Part shown: positions 26,101-38,919 of the stretch, piece by piece
Layout: each line of letters begins with the position of its first letter
Numbering within the stretch: the stretch's first letter is position 1
Source of the DNA: Atrichornis clamosus
Lineage: Eukaryota > Chordata > Aves > Passeriformes > Menuridae
DNA length: 64,000 nt
NCBI GenBank assembly: GCA_013400975.1
Contig: WBMZ01006384.1
Span: 62,001 to 126,000, forward strand
Reading direction: 5' to 3'
The notes under the pieces: model-generated
Seen by the model: the letters and a program-made list of their open reading frames with translations, nothing else
Database searches by the model: none
What the model was told of the DNA's origin: nothing
Position numbers and translations under genes: made by a program

Positions 26101-29100
26101 TTAAAGGAATTTCTTTTTCTTGGCAACACAAAAAAAAAAAAAAGGAAGAACTTCATACTGCACTGTAGATGTCTCTGCCTTTGGAAGATCACAAGGTGAA
26201 AGGTACATGCAGATTACAGAAACAATGACACAAATTCACAGAAGAATACTCCATCAGTCTTTCCCTGTTCCTTCTCTCTGCTCTCTACCTTAGCAGGAAC
26301 ATTAGGCTTCACTCTGAAAGTCAAAAATACTTCCTTTCAGAGAACAACGGAAAAAGAGTAAGGAATTCTTGTCCTGAATGGCTTTCTATACTCAGCTGTC
26401 TGTGAAAGGGCGTGCAACCCTTCACTAGATTGCAACGGCATTACCTTAGAATTTCCACTTTGAAATAAACACTGCATATTTAAAGCTAAACCAAGCTTTT
26501 GAACAGTCTTTGATGGCAATCAGAAAATTAACATTGTAACACTGCATTTCCCTTACAGAAGTTTTGTAATTCTTTGGAGTACATTTTTCCCAAATGACCT
26601 GTTTATCTGCTTTCAGCTAAGAATGTGTACAAGATGTAGCAGGGTGGTGGCTTGATGGGAATGCTGATCTCTCAGAGAGCTAACAAGAGTATTTGTCTGT
26701 CTCCATGACTCATGCAGTGATTTTAAGTTATTCCCCTCTGAAGGCCAGAGGCTACGAGCTCCTGTGTTTTATTGCACTCTCTGGAAACCTTTCTGACACG
26801 GATATCTCTGTTGACAAAGGTCCCATTTTGGGATTCTACATTGGTTTCAAGGAGATATTTCATATTTAAAGTTCAATGTTTGCTAAAGAACCTAGTAAAA
26901 TGAGATTTAAAGAGAGAAAGCCTGTCCTCTCCATAATGATTTTGCTGTTGATTCCATTTTTCTACAGGTCCTCATGCCTCTAGAGATGCTATCTCAGCAA
27001 TGCTGTCAGGATACTTCCCTGCTTTCTTTGGTGGGTCTTAACAACTCTCCAACATGTACAGGTAGCAGAATGGCAAAGTGACAGAGATTTCAAAACTCAA
27101 TCATTTCCTCGTTTTCCTGGTCTAGCAAATTAATGACTGGTTTCAGAGGCTGTTTCTGCAAGGCAGAAAAGAAGCCAGCAGAGAAGGTTGTGGTTGTGCC
27201 AGGTTCACCCACAGCAGCAGGAAGTACACATCAGGCAGTGCACCTTACTATCCTGACAGTCTGACAGCAGTCTTCTAGAGGCAAACCAAGACTAATGCTG
27301 AGGAAACTTTGTCTCTAAAGACTTCCTGTTCTTGAAAGCAGGCCCAGTGGGACTGGAAGCTGTACCTGTGGCTGCAGTAAACCTTTAATGCTCTCTCCTG
27401 GAATTTGCTTCTAGGAGATGGTTTCACAAACTGCGCGCACTCTGATTTACCCCACGTCAATAAAGCCTGTCCAGCTGTGAGTAAGAGCACAGAAATAGGC
27501 AAGCCTTATCTGCCTGTGAGCCAGTCAGGATAGAGGTTGTTTTGAGTAACTTTTAGCTCTCCAAAACCTGGGTGGGCTGGTCCCAGTCAGTCCTAAATGA
27601 CCATCTGTGGGGAGCACGCCTCATCCTGTGACACCAACCTAAAGAGCTGAGGTGCATCACTTCCCAACTTCCTGCCTGGCCTTCTATGCACTAAGGAGAG
27701 TCCCAGACTGACTGGGTTTGCTGTCCAGGAGTTAAATTGTAAGGGTGAAGGGGGTTCAGCCTTTCAAGCAGTGGACACAACAACACCCTAAGTGACTAAA
27801 GTACTAAAGAAAACATTTCCACTGATAATTCCATGTACCTATAATTATTTTCCTGGCAGTTCTTTGCCGTTCTAATCCTTTTTTTTTTGCAGTGGTAAAA
27901 AGCATTTGTTCTGCTATCTATAGTAGGAGTTTGGTACCTATGCAAAGAGAATAGGATGTAAATCAGCACAGGATGCATTTTTCCCAGATGAATAGCCCCA
28001 TGTAAATGTAAGGAATTAATAAAATATTTGCTATTCCAGTTTATTCATGTTGTAAATCATCTTGGACCCTACAATTTTATTTTAAAGACTAAAGAAACCC
28101 ACCACTTTTAAGATGAATTTTCTTTTGATTCCATTTCTTTCATAGTAAGTTCCATTTTAAAGAATCTCATGAAGAAGTTTCTAGTTTTAGCCCATCCAGC
28201 TGTAGAGTCCTTCTCATGCAAAGTTTTATGCAATAGTAAAACATAATTTTCCATTAGTGTTGCACTTATACTTATTTTGACTTCCAGTACAAGCTTTAAA
28301 TGCCAAGCAATTTGTTGTGATGACACAAATAATATAAATGAACCTCAAGTGAGATGTTCTTTACCAGCTGCTAACTGCATCTATCCATTCTTCAACTCAA
28401 AAATTATGTAGGTAAAACATATACTCTGCTTAAGAAGCTCTTTGTATGCCTATCCAACATACATAGGGAATTAAAAAATCAGTAAATTTAAAATAGAAGA
28501 GAAAAGAACATCCTATGAAAAAACAACTTTCTTAACATTGTAACTGTTTAAAAGATTTTTTTTTTCTTCAAAGGTTTTACATTCCACAGACTATGGAATT
28601 TTTTAAACAAGAAAGGAACAGATTTTCTTGGACCTTCTGGCAACTCCCTCAAAGTGAATTCAAAACATAACTTAAATCTTTGAACACTTCTGTGCTGCCA
28701 GCCAGATAAATAAGTAGTGCAGCAGGATGCAACACCTGCAGATGTATTCTCCCAAACTTGTGGCTTTCTTCCACAGAACAAACAATGTGAAATTGCTTGA
28801 AAATTCCTGCCTTCCCAGCTCCCTTGCCTGTTGAAAACACTCCACACCACAGGCCAGGCTCAGACTGCTGCTGTGGGCAGGATTGCACTGCTGTTGTCAG
28901 GGTGAAAATAGTGTCAGCCAGAACAGCCTGCAAGGCAGGAAGAGCCTTGACCTCCCCAGTGTCCCACTTGTGAGGAGGGCACAGAACAAGGCTTCAGACA
29001 CCTAGAGCAGCCCCAGGTACCTTGATCATTCCTAGCCTGGGTGACAAGAGCAGCGGCCTCTTTCCTTGGGATGGTGAGCAGCCACAGACAATTAAGGCTG

Positions 29101-32100
29101 TGAGGGACCACAGGCTAAATAACTACTTGATTCATCAGCCCTATCGGACTACCACAAAAATGACAGATATTTATCTAACTCTAATATGTTATTAAAAGCT
29201 ATTGGTAACAGGCATGCCACACAACCAGACAATTCATTCCTATGCTTTGCTATACTCTTAGGTACATTTATTAGCAATGCACTTTGCCAAAAACTTTATC
29301 ACCATCTTTCTCAGTTTAATCAAAGTTAAATTTGAACAGTCTTGTTAAGAAATCCCACTCATTGTCAGGAAACATAATTTCATTTCCTTTTTATTACTTC
29401 TGGAAAACCTTAACTATATTTCAGCAGGACATGGTGATACCAGAAGGCTCTTATGGATTCCTCAATGGTCCTTTTTTTTCTTGTTTGGAAAGAAATCTGC
29501 CTTTAAAAGTACCAGAAGAAGCTCGCCTCCACTCTGAGTTATTAGTTTCAGTTATTTAGTGGTAAATGTAGAGGATTTCTAGGAATGGTATTGAAAAATT
29601 AAGTCCTTGTTGTCTCCTAACTGGTTTATGGATATCTTTCACCTGGAGTCCAAAGGGTAGCCACCCCCTGCCTTGCTGGGTAGGATGTATTTGTTCATTG
29701 GTACAAGATTTTTGTACCTAAATAGTAGAACTGGGGACAAAATTAAGGTGATGTTTGGGTTAACCACACAATGAAGGCGTATTTAGTGCAATCGCTGACA
29801 TTACTGTACTTTATGAGAACCCTTCAAATGAATGAATGCCTTAAAGTAATAATCTTGGTTTATATCTGCTTTTATATCATATATCTTCTATTAATCATGA
29901 ACTTCTCCCTATTACAAGCCTATAATATTTGACTTTATAACTGCATAACCCTATAAAATTTGGCTTTTTCAAAGGAGATGGAAGACAATAATCAACACAA
30001 AACTCCAGGGGACAGCATGATCCCACCTTCTGATTATGCTGCTTTGTAGAGGCAATAGAGGAAGCAATGCCTTCCTTCAGGCTGTAATTCAAAAAGAAGC
30101 ACCAAAGCATGTCTCAGATCAGTGCACTTTGTTTCCCTTCAAACCTTCCTTTGCAATTAAATAAATTATTATTTTAATCATCCACCTCTTGCATTGGGAA
30201 AGCTGTTGATTCATACTGCAGGGATAAGGAACAACATAAAGAAGTTATGGGAAATCAAGCAAAAATGTTACCTGCTGGGATCTTCGATGGCCAATGAAGT
30301 AATTAACAGCACAGATGTTTGCAGCCAGTTGGAACTCGATTGCAGTGACCCCTGCAATCAGAAGGATAGACAAGAAAGGCAGGAAACAGAAAGAAACTAG
30401 AGGTTTTCAGCTGTCAGAGGAAAATAAATTGGTTGGCTGTACCCCCTTGCACCAAGTTGTGGAGTGGGCACATCTTATGCTTCCCAGCCAGCCATACAGG
30501 CTGCAGGAAAGGAATGGTTTAGGGACTTCCCGTTTTCCCTCATCAAAATCTTAATCTTCCGAAGAACATGTTTGCTGCAAAACCACGAGAAGGGAACGGA
30601 GAAAACAGCTGGTTAGAGACCGAGGCTGCTGGAAACCACCTGCTTGAAAATGTGCATACACGCGCACTTCCTCATTTTTCATTCAGTGTGTGAGAAAAGC
30701 TTTTGCTGCCACTGGAACCTTAGTCTGACACGTTTTATGATTAGTCTCCTGGGCTAAAAGGGCAAAGGAGGCAATGTGTTCTTTAACACTGGACCTATTG
30801 ATTAAATCTTGCATTCTGAGCAGGAAAACTTGGTTGAAACACTAAAGTTTTAGGGATATAATCTTAATTAGAACAATAAAGTGATAGTAAGTAGTGAAAA
30901 CCACAATTCTTTACAGAATCCTGGTTGGAACTTTGCTTGAGCTAGGATCAAGCTAATACCCCAAGGTGCTGTGTGCTGCCTTGCTCTGGCAGGCAAAGAA
31001 CTGATCACTGTAAACATAGAATTAATGCAAAAGGGCTTATTTAATGGTATGAGAAACACAGAACAAGGACAAAAGCAGTATCTTGTTCATTCAAGTAAGC
31101 CCTTGTAAAAATCACTTTTCAGTATGAAAGCAAAACTTTCCCTGGAACAGCAAGAGTTGAGCGGGTTGGGAGAGATCAAAAGTAAGGGTGACAAGCACTT
31201 GTGATAGCTGGCAGTGTGAGGTGGGTGTGTACTTTTTACTAGGAATTGGACTGGAGCAGGCATTTCTTTTAGTGAATCACGGAACGAGCCGTAGGTTCAA
31301 AGGGATGACACTTTGTGCCATCATTTGTGAAATTCCCTGAGCATGGTAGAAGTCCTAGAGATATCTCTTGAATTTGAGCATCTCTACCCTCAACTGAAAC
31401 AGACTTGAAGAGGAAGAAAACTCTTAGAACAAAGGTGTTCAGTCTGCTGGATGAGTTATTTCCACCTTGAAGTTCATACTAATTTTGTTTGCTTTGCTAC
31501 CCTTTCTAACAATCCTGCTAGACATTAAAAAGGAGGTGAAAAAGAGGTGATGATGACTGTAACTTGAAGGGTGGATTTTTTCTGCCCTCCAGAAATAAAT
31601 GCCCCAAACTTTTGTTTACTAATTCTATTACTATTCTAGTGAAGATATGAAGAAAAATGATAAAAGTGTAAGCTGGTAAATAATTCAGAAAGAATACACT
31701 TCTAGTCCAAGAAATAGAATTTATATGGTTTTAAGAGAAAAAAAAGAGAGAAAACTGTGGTATTATAAACACATCCCTACTATGGCTCTCTCCTGTAAAA
31801 TTTTTTGTTGAGGCTGAAGCAAGTACATCCTTACAAAAATCTCTGCAACTTGGTTTTTAATGTTTCTGGTTTATGGTGTATCCACTCCAATCAACAGATA
31901 AATTATTCCAATGACCAATCATTCCTACTGTTAAATCAGTATGTTATCAGTATCCTGAACTTGCCTAGATTTCACTCCCAGATATTGATTCTTATTACAT
32001 CTCAATCCATAAAACTGAAGACTACTATTCTCATCAAATTCTGGTTTCCACAATGAAATCTTGATATATGGCGTGGCATCAAGTTTGGCAATATTTGGAG

Positions 32101-32859
32101 ATAACTGCAATGCTGTTACAATGATGTTGGCTGTTATTCATTATGTTCCTGATTGGAAAAAATCTAGGAGATAAATGAGTGAGTAAGCAGTTTTTGTAAG
32201 TCAGAATGAAGCAAAACTCAAAAATGTTCTAAGAAAAAATAAGCGAAATGCTGATGATTAACTAACAAATCAAAGCGACATTCCAGTTCAGCTTTATCAG
32301 AACAAAATAACTGATGCTGAGAAGCTGCCTGTGACTCTGGGTACCCACCATCAATCTAAGAAGGCAGGTGCTCCCAGCCTCAGCAACAGCAGCTCAAAGC
32401 CAAGAGGTACAAGACTCCTTGTCCTGAAGTTGGCTGTCCAGGGAATGTGTCCTCCCTTCATGGGCATGCTGAATGTCTGGATAGCTGACCACTGACAGCA
32501 CCTGACCTAGGCTAGAGGCAGCAATGAAATAGTTCCTGTTCTGCTTTCAGAGCTGGGTGAAACAAAAGATGTCTGTTCAAGTACAAGAAAAGGGCTTTGA
32601 GTTAGAGTAAAAAGTCTGAAAGGCAACAGAAGCTGGTATATATTCATCACTTTTCGTGTCATGTAGCATTGCTGTATATCTAAATAAGCATTTAGAGTCC
32701 AAATTTCAGATGGGTTTAAAAATAACTAGGTAGGTATATCATTAACTATCTCATAACCATTCCATGAAGTGAAATCTTAATAAAAAACCAGGACATTATA
32801 TTAAACTTCTGTTTATATTGTATTAGATATTGTGGTTCAGGAAAAGAAAACATGACAAG

Positions 32860-32926
32860 AAGTTGGGACTAGATGACCTTTAAGGTCCATTCCAACCTAC
32901 ACCATTCTATGATTCTGTGATTCCAT
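32860..32926 (+). repeat. CR1 LINE 3' end, short fragment
   Basis: The sequence follows the CR1 3' terminus in forward orientation: GTTGGGACTAGATGACCTTT, then AAGGTCCATTCCAACCTAC, then the characteristic octamer-like tail ATTCTATGATTCTGTGATTC. CR1 copies are nearly always 5'-truncated, and this is an extreme case of under 70 bases. The tail lacks a poly(A), as expected for CR1, which ends in short direct repeats. Confidence 0.93.
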
Positions 32927-33364
32927 GAAGAGCAGCAGTTGAAAACCTGATCAAAGTGCATGTCAAGACTCAGTAGATTAGAGGACAAAATGAAGCCTCA
33001 ATTTATTGTTACAGAATAAATGAAAAAAAAAAGAGAAAAATGTAGTGACCTCATTCACACCTGTCAGAGGTGAGACAGAGCAAACAACACCCCAGAGTGG
33101 GTCTGGATAGTGACTTCTATTTAAGAATCAACTTATTATTTCATGCCCTTGTACTGTCCCACCAGCGCTATCTTCCCTAGGACTTGACTTCCCTCCCCAG
33201 ATGGCAAATCTCTCCTGGCCTGGGAAGGCCAGGCTGGTTCCTGCTGCTCAGCTGCTTGCAGATGTCAGTCTGCAGTTCTACCAGTCCAGGTTCCTGGGCA
33301 TCCCTAGCATATGCCTCTATTGAGCTCCACTGTTTCCAAGTTTTTCCTTCAGCTGGGCTGCGTG

Positions 33365-33396
33365 CACACACACACACACACGCACTCACGCACTCA
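33365..33396. repeat. (CA)8 followed by two 8-bp units
   Basis: Eight CA units at 33365-33380 are followed by two copies of CGCACTCA at 33381-33396. The compound structure looks like a CA repeat that acquired a mutated unit which then duplicated. Confidence 0.92.
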
Positions 33397-33619
33397 CGGA
33401 ATTATCTGCAGCCAATAAAAAAATCCATTGAATTCACAGGGATATTTTTTTTTTTTTTGCTTACCACGATGACTATGTATTTAATGTTTGTGATTGGACA
33501 TATTATTAAGCTACAAAAGAACCTCTGAGATTTTTGGAAGCATCTAATGGCCCTAAAATTGTCCATGAATTTTCTACAATGGAGACATTCTTCACCAGGA
33601 AGAACTGCCTCAGCTTAAA

Positions 33620-34400
33620 AAATCAATAGTGGATGACTTGGAACAAACTGAGAAACTGAACTAGTGAAAAACTGCCCGGGTCAGATGATATTTATTGAAG
33701 GGTTTAAAGCACTTCAGCTATGGAACTGTCACGACGTGTGATCTATAGCTTAGCACTGACAAAGTGCTAGAGGAATGGAAGGTGGCAGTGTGGCACCAAC
33801 CTTAGACAAGGGCTCCCTGCCACTGGTGGAAATCACAGGAAAAAAAACCCCACCAAAGAAGAGAATGAAGAGTAAATGCGATATATGTATCCCCATTCAT
33901 TTTGTCCAGGGAAGACATCCAGGTCATCCATCACATGGACTCAATCAATGCTCAAGTGGCAAGTCTGCCATCTCCCAAAAGAGGTGGCAACAGTGCTCCT
34001 TATTGAAAGCCCTTCAAGGCCTCTCAGTTTGGAAGGGAAGATTCCCTCAAGGACTAATAATGGCTTAAAAAGTGGGAAAGAGAACACTGAGCTAAACACA
34101 ATCAGTTTTCACAGTGGAAAGGCAGTTATCATGATCCTCCCAGGTTCAGTGCTGGCATCTGTATTCTTTAACATATAAATAAATGACATGAAAAAGGGTA
34201 AAAAGTGACATGACTAAGTTTTCAGATGGTACAACAGCTTCTGGATACTGAGATGGAGTGTGGCCCACAGATCTGGCTACTGTGAAGTGCTGCAGAAGGT
34301 TTGCATGATGTTGAATGGCCGAGCAATAAAATGGACAATAAAATTCAAAAACAATGACTGTAAAGTAATGCATACGTGGAAAAATGAAAACAAAACCCCA
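33620..34400 (+). mobile_element. Decayed CR1-type LINE reverse-transcriptase segment (pseudogene)
   Basis: Successive blocks correspond, in order, to the reverse-transcriptase part of CR1/L3-type ORF2: AAACTGCCCGGGTCAGATGA, GAATGGAAGGTGGCAGTGTG, CAGTTTTCACAGTGGAAAGG, CCCAGGTTCAGTGCTGGCAT, and TGACTGTAAAGTAATGCATA near the right end. The protein normally copies its own RNA into DNA at a nicked target. This copy is dead, with many stops and frameshifts. The catalytic FADD-type box near 34219-34233 reads as Phe-Ser-Asp-Gly, so one of the two metal-binding aspartates is gone. Segments between blocks are missing, and both the 5' part and the 3' end are absent. The consensus it resembles is the older vertebrate CR1/L3 branch rather than the younger bird CR1s nearby. 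The start is uncertain by tens of bases. Confidence 0.85.
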
Positions 34401-34671
34401 CAGCCTCCATAGAGACTTTTTCATAAATTGTGAGATACTTTCATTCAGGCAGGAGCTCTTCCACCCACTGTACGTGCTGCTCTGGGAAAACCAGCTGGAT
34501 TTTCCAGTAGGTGTCAAACAGGCAAAAATAGATGGTTTAGCCAAATAAATGTCTCACTGCTGATACAACCTGGAAGCCTTACTCCCCCCTGCTCCCCCCT
34601 TCTTAGTTTTTTCCTTCATTCCTATCCAGCCTTCCCCACTCTTTCCTCCCACAGCCACTGATCCCAAGTGC

Positions 34672-34724
34672 ATGACTCCTCCGTCTGGCTCTGCGACCTG
34701 GCGGATCGCGAGGCGAGCCAGCTC
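34672..34724. other. CpG-dense patch with a short inverted repeat
   Basis: About seven CpG dinucleotides fall within roughly 50 bases of otherwise CpG-poor DNA, including the palindrome TCGCGA. The arms CTGGCTC and GAGCCAG flank it and could form a hairpin. It could be an unmethylated regulatory site, a small exon or chance. It does not match any repeat that I recognise. Confidence 0.45.
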
Positions 34725-35745
34725 AACTCACCAAAGACAAAAGCACTTCTCTTTGTTATTATTTAAGTGACCTTTCTGCCATTTCAGTAAATTGGCTTAC
34801 TGTGTGTCTGGACAAGCACCAGCAATGCACAGGCAGTCTGGGGTTTGTGAAGCCAGGAGCTGGGGGTGTAGAAGCTGAAAAGAAGGGCAGGACCTTTCCC
34901 TCTTGGCAGCAGTGAGCTTTTATCTTGGCTTAAGCTGTATTATGAAATCATAAGCTGGTGCTCATTTCTAAGCATCTGCTACTGGCCCTGGACAGCAAAT
35001 TACCTAAATTAATCTTTATTCTAATCCTACACTGAAATAATTATATTCAATGAATCAGTCTTGGAAAGCAATATGGATAGTTACCTTCAAACAGTGTAGA
35101 TAATTCTGTGTACAATATCCCACAACTTCAAAAGCCTTCTCTCATTAAGTCATCATTAAGTTCTCCCAGCTCTTCTCCCTGTTTAACCAATCACGAGGAA
35201 ATTGAACTACAAATGTCTATTATAAACCTTATATACATGCACATGTATTTTTGAATCTCACAGTTTGTTCCTTGCTTTAAGGTGGAATACATCCGTCTTT
35301 ATTGGATAATTTTTTTGTCTGAGCATAGAAATAAACATGTTGCTATATCCCCAGCAGAACTGTTATAGCTGAACTCATTCTGACATTTTGGATATGATTT
35401 CACCATTATTGTGAAGTCCCAAGTGTTGCAAAACTTGTCAAAGAATGAAATGCTTTCAGGATTAATTACGAGTTCTGAGTCATGCTTTTATAAAGCTACC
35501 ACAAAATGGCATCCAAGGAGTACTCAGAGATGAAACCATTTTAACTTTTGAAATCTTACATCCTGAGAAAAGATGACTACCTGTAAACAGTCTTGATGTG
35601 GGCCTTGTCTCTGCCCTAAGCTGGTGTATCAAATTCAAATGTGGAAATATGGGGTCCAATCAATCAAAAAGATCCTCAGCTTGGGATGAAGACAAAGTCA
35701 GCAAAAGAATGTGACATTCACAGATGTTACTTTCTTTTTCTTCAG

Positions 35746-35971
35746 GACATACAAATGCAGCAGAAAACTGCGCAGTTTTTGGCTCTGGTAACTTTGTGCT
35801 TGTGTGCCGTTTTCTTGAACCATTTTGTTTGCTCTGGAATAGCTATAAGCACACTGATCAAAACACCAAGAAGCTTTATCTATATGCTTGCTGGTATAGC
35901 TTGGCACAGAACTGGCCCAAACCATTTTAAGTTGTGTCACATGTCTCTTCCAGCAGCATGTCTGAATCCAG
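35746..35971 (+). other. Exon-like open block with acceptor and weak donor
   Basis: A pyrimidine-rich acceptor, TTTCTTTTTCTTCAG, ends at 35745. The following 226 bases are open in frame with an ATG at 35755 and end at a CAG/GTTAAG-like donor, which is weak because of T at intron position 3. The encoded start, MQQKTAQFLALVTLCLCAVF, resembles a signal peptide. The rest is not recognisable, and a second frame is also largely open, which argues against real constraint. No partner exon could be identified. Confidence 0.15.
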
Positions 35972-38904
35972 GTTAAGTGCAAATATAGCAAGACCTATAT
36001 ACACTGATGGATTTTTGTGTGAACAGGAGGCCCGTGAAGTCAGGATGCCCGACTGCCTTAGATGGGAAGATGCTGATATTTAAACGAGCATTGCAATCCC
36101 TAAGGAAAAGTAGCCATAGGCAGCTAACAGATTGGTTGAACATTCCTCACCTTCCTGGTCGAAGTGAAACTGTGAAAGTGCATTGGTATAAACACTCACA
36201 TTTAATATATTACATCATCCTGGAAAAAATGGTTATGAATAAATACAAATTCAAGCACAAATTTTATTCTTCTAGTTTATAGTGAGAAAAACATATGATC
36301 CTGCATTCTGCTTTTCAAATATCCTCAGCCAGCAGGAGCCCAGGCAGCCAGCTTGCAAAGCCATGACAAATTGCTGCTAGAAAATGTGAGGGAGGGAGAG
36401 AGGGAGAGAGCTCAGGAACGGCACCTCCTGGAGCACATCCCGGAGCTGAGATGGTGCAGCTCTGCCCTGGCTCCCACCTTCTGTTTGACCGTGGCCTTTG
36501 TCTGGCCTCTGTTTCTCTCCAGTTTCCTGTTTCCCTTCAATACATCAGGCACATGGTCTAAGGTGCAGAAGTGAAGCAGAAAGATTCCTCTGAAAGTCCA
36601 ATCGGGAATTTAGTTCCATGTAACTAAAAAGTCAGTTTTAGGTCAAAGATTCCCAGCCAGGCACTACCCAGGGTAACCCCACCTTTAAAATGACTTGTTA
36701 GAGAAAACAGTTTTCACAGCCATGTAGCGCTGCTTAAGAGGGGCAACTGTTTTAAATCTCAGTTTGCAGCTAAGTCACAATTTAATGAGACTTCACAAAT
36801 TAGAACTTTAAAAAAAGGGCATCTTTGTGATCTGGTAGTTCAGCATATGGATCCTGGGGGAAGGGAAGCTATTTTGCATGTCTATAAAAGCTGATACCAG
36901 CAGCTGACAGTTATGAAATGTGTTTCTAAACAGAGTGGAAGCTGTTGGTCTGATGGTAGGTTGTGGGGGGAGCAGGGGGAATATCCAGAAGTGAGTAGGA
37001 GGACTCAGTGCCTGGCTTCAGCACTGAGATAATCACAGCTGATGTGAAGCAGGAGTGACCAAAGGCCAACACCAGGCAAGAGCTGGAGGGAAAGAGTTGT
37101 CCATTGATATAGAAAGCATTTCTTTTTCACTCCCAACATCTTGAGGGACATACAATAACCATTTTTTAATGGTCTGTGGAAGACTGGGGTGAAAATATAA
37201 TCCCCTGTGTGGTTTTTTACAGCAGCATTGTTGTAGCTTTGTTGGTCAGAGAAAATGAAGCTTGGAGCAGAGCTAACATCATTAATCAGAGCAGATATAA
37301 AATATTGTCAAAGCATATATTCACCTGCCATCTCAGAACCTGACAGCATATCTGATTTTTCCAAATATATCAGCAAGGTTAGTAAGACATGTTGTCACTC
37401 CCTACTGATCTTGCTTTTCTGAAGGTACTGTTCTATAGTTTTCTACTTTAACAAGTTACAACACAATTAAACTGTAGAAAAAGTGAAGCTTGGGGAGGTT
37501 CCTGCGCCACTACTTAATAGTACAAGAGAAAGAGAATAACTGCTGATGAACGCATAAACTTTTAACTTCGTAGCAGTGTTTAAGGAAAACATTTTAGAGT
37601 TTTGGTCCCTCATCTATCACTGGATTCAGTGGATGCGACCCGTGTTTAACAGTAAGCACAGTTTTGGTTAGTATAAAGCAGCCATGAATGTCAGAGGGAA
37701 ATGTATTCTTGAATGAAATAAGAGACCCCAGTCAGTGCTAAGCGAAGTAACTGCTCTTTTTGGGTGTTGGCAGAGTTATGGCAGTTTATCATCTAAATAT
37801 GACTCTTCTCATTTCTCCAGACATTACCTTACAAACCTAACTCAGGAATACAGTGATTAATACTAACAGCAGTAATTATAATTCTTCTATGAAAGCAGCT
37901 AGACAACATTCACCACACTGGCTGAATGAAGTGATTTCCCACTGGGGCAGGGACTCTAATGACTGAGATCACAAGGTAAACTTGGGACACTAGCAAGCCA
38001 ACAAGTGGAACAAAAAATTAGAAGGAAAAAAAAAAGTCAAAAAGTAAATAATTAGTAAAAACACAATCAAAACCTATTTGCCCTGCTGCTTTTGCTTGCT
38101 GATTCCACTTCTTTCCAGCCAAGGCAAGAGACCACATGCTAAGTCAGTGTAGATGTATTGCACTCAGGAGTATGTTTATTCCCTTGATCACAGCCCTGTC
38201 TCACTGTTGGAATGCATGCTATGAAGTTGGGTCTGAAAAACCTCTGAAAAAAACTCCTCTAAACAAGCACAATGTGACAAGAAACCAAATTCAGTTCTTC
38301 TTTGTGACTGATTTCCCTTTAACCTCTGTCATCTTTGAAGGAAATATCAGAGTAGGGAAAGTCACTTGCTAATCTCAAGCACCTTCTGAAAGTAGACTCT
38401 AAAACTGGGCTTTCCAAAATAGTCCCAATCTCTGAAAACTCTTTTCAAAAACCACAGTAAAACAGCCACCACCCATTCTCAGCTCTTGTCAGTAACTCAG
38501 AAAGATCCACAGCCACGCTGACGTGTTGAAAGCCAGTCAGATTCCAGAGAAGGCCATCTGCATGCAAAACTTGCTCTGTTTTCGCTGTCTGAAGTAAAGC
38601 CTACTTCTATTTTCTTAACTGCTTTTTGTGTGTGCCCGTGTGTGGCTTGTAATGGCACTTGCTTGAAATGGGCACAGAAGAAAAGAGGTCTCAAGCATAA
38701 GGCTGGAACAATACCCCTGGGCTTACCCACCCTTTTTGCTCCAAAAGGCAAACTTAACAACTTGCCAAGAAAAGGCCATGTTTTAGAACTTGGCATTTTT
38801 TGTACCTTAAAATAAAGAGATTAATAAGCTTTGATATCCTGATTTCATCCAGTTTCTGTTCACTCTCTCCTGCTTCTATCTTGTCTGCTGTTCTTACGTC
38901 TACA

Positions 38905-38919
38905 CCTCCTCCTCCTCCT
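38905..38919. repeat. Short CTC trinucleotide repeat
   Basis: About five CTC units lie in a pyrimidine-rich context. It is low-complexity only. Confidence 0.8.

Larger units (their letters stand above)
17992..32859. other. Long non-coding stretch with simple repeats only
   Basis: Across nearly 15 kb I recognise no gene, RNA gene or transposon family. The stretch holds an AT-rich simple tract at 22151-22187, the AAT microsatellite at 23115-23150 and short homopolymers, for example the A run at 26128-26141. The longest open frames (157 codons minus at 24695-25168, 140 codons plus at 23235-23657) lack motifs and compatible splice context. The scarcity of repeats is typical of bird intergenic or intronic DNA. 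Confidence 0.5.

Noticed and set aside
31280..31325. AATCACGGAACGAGCC string resembling a reversed CR1 tail
   Set aside because: The downstream CR1 blocks do not follow, so the resemblance is too short.
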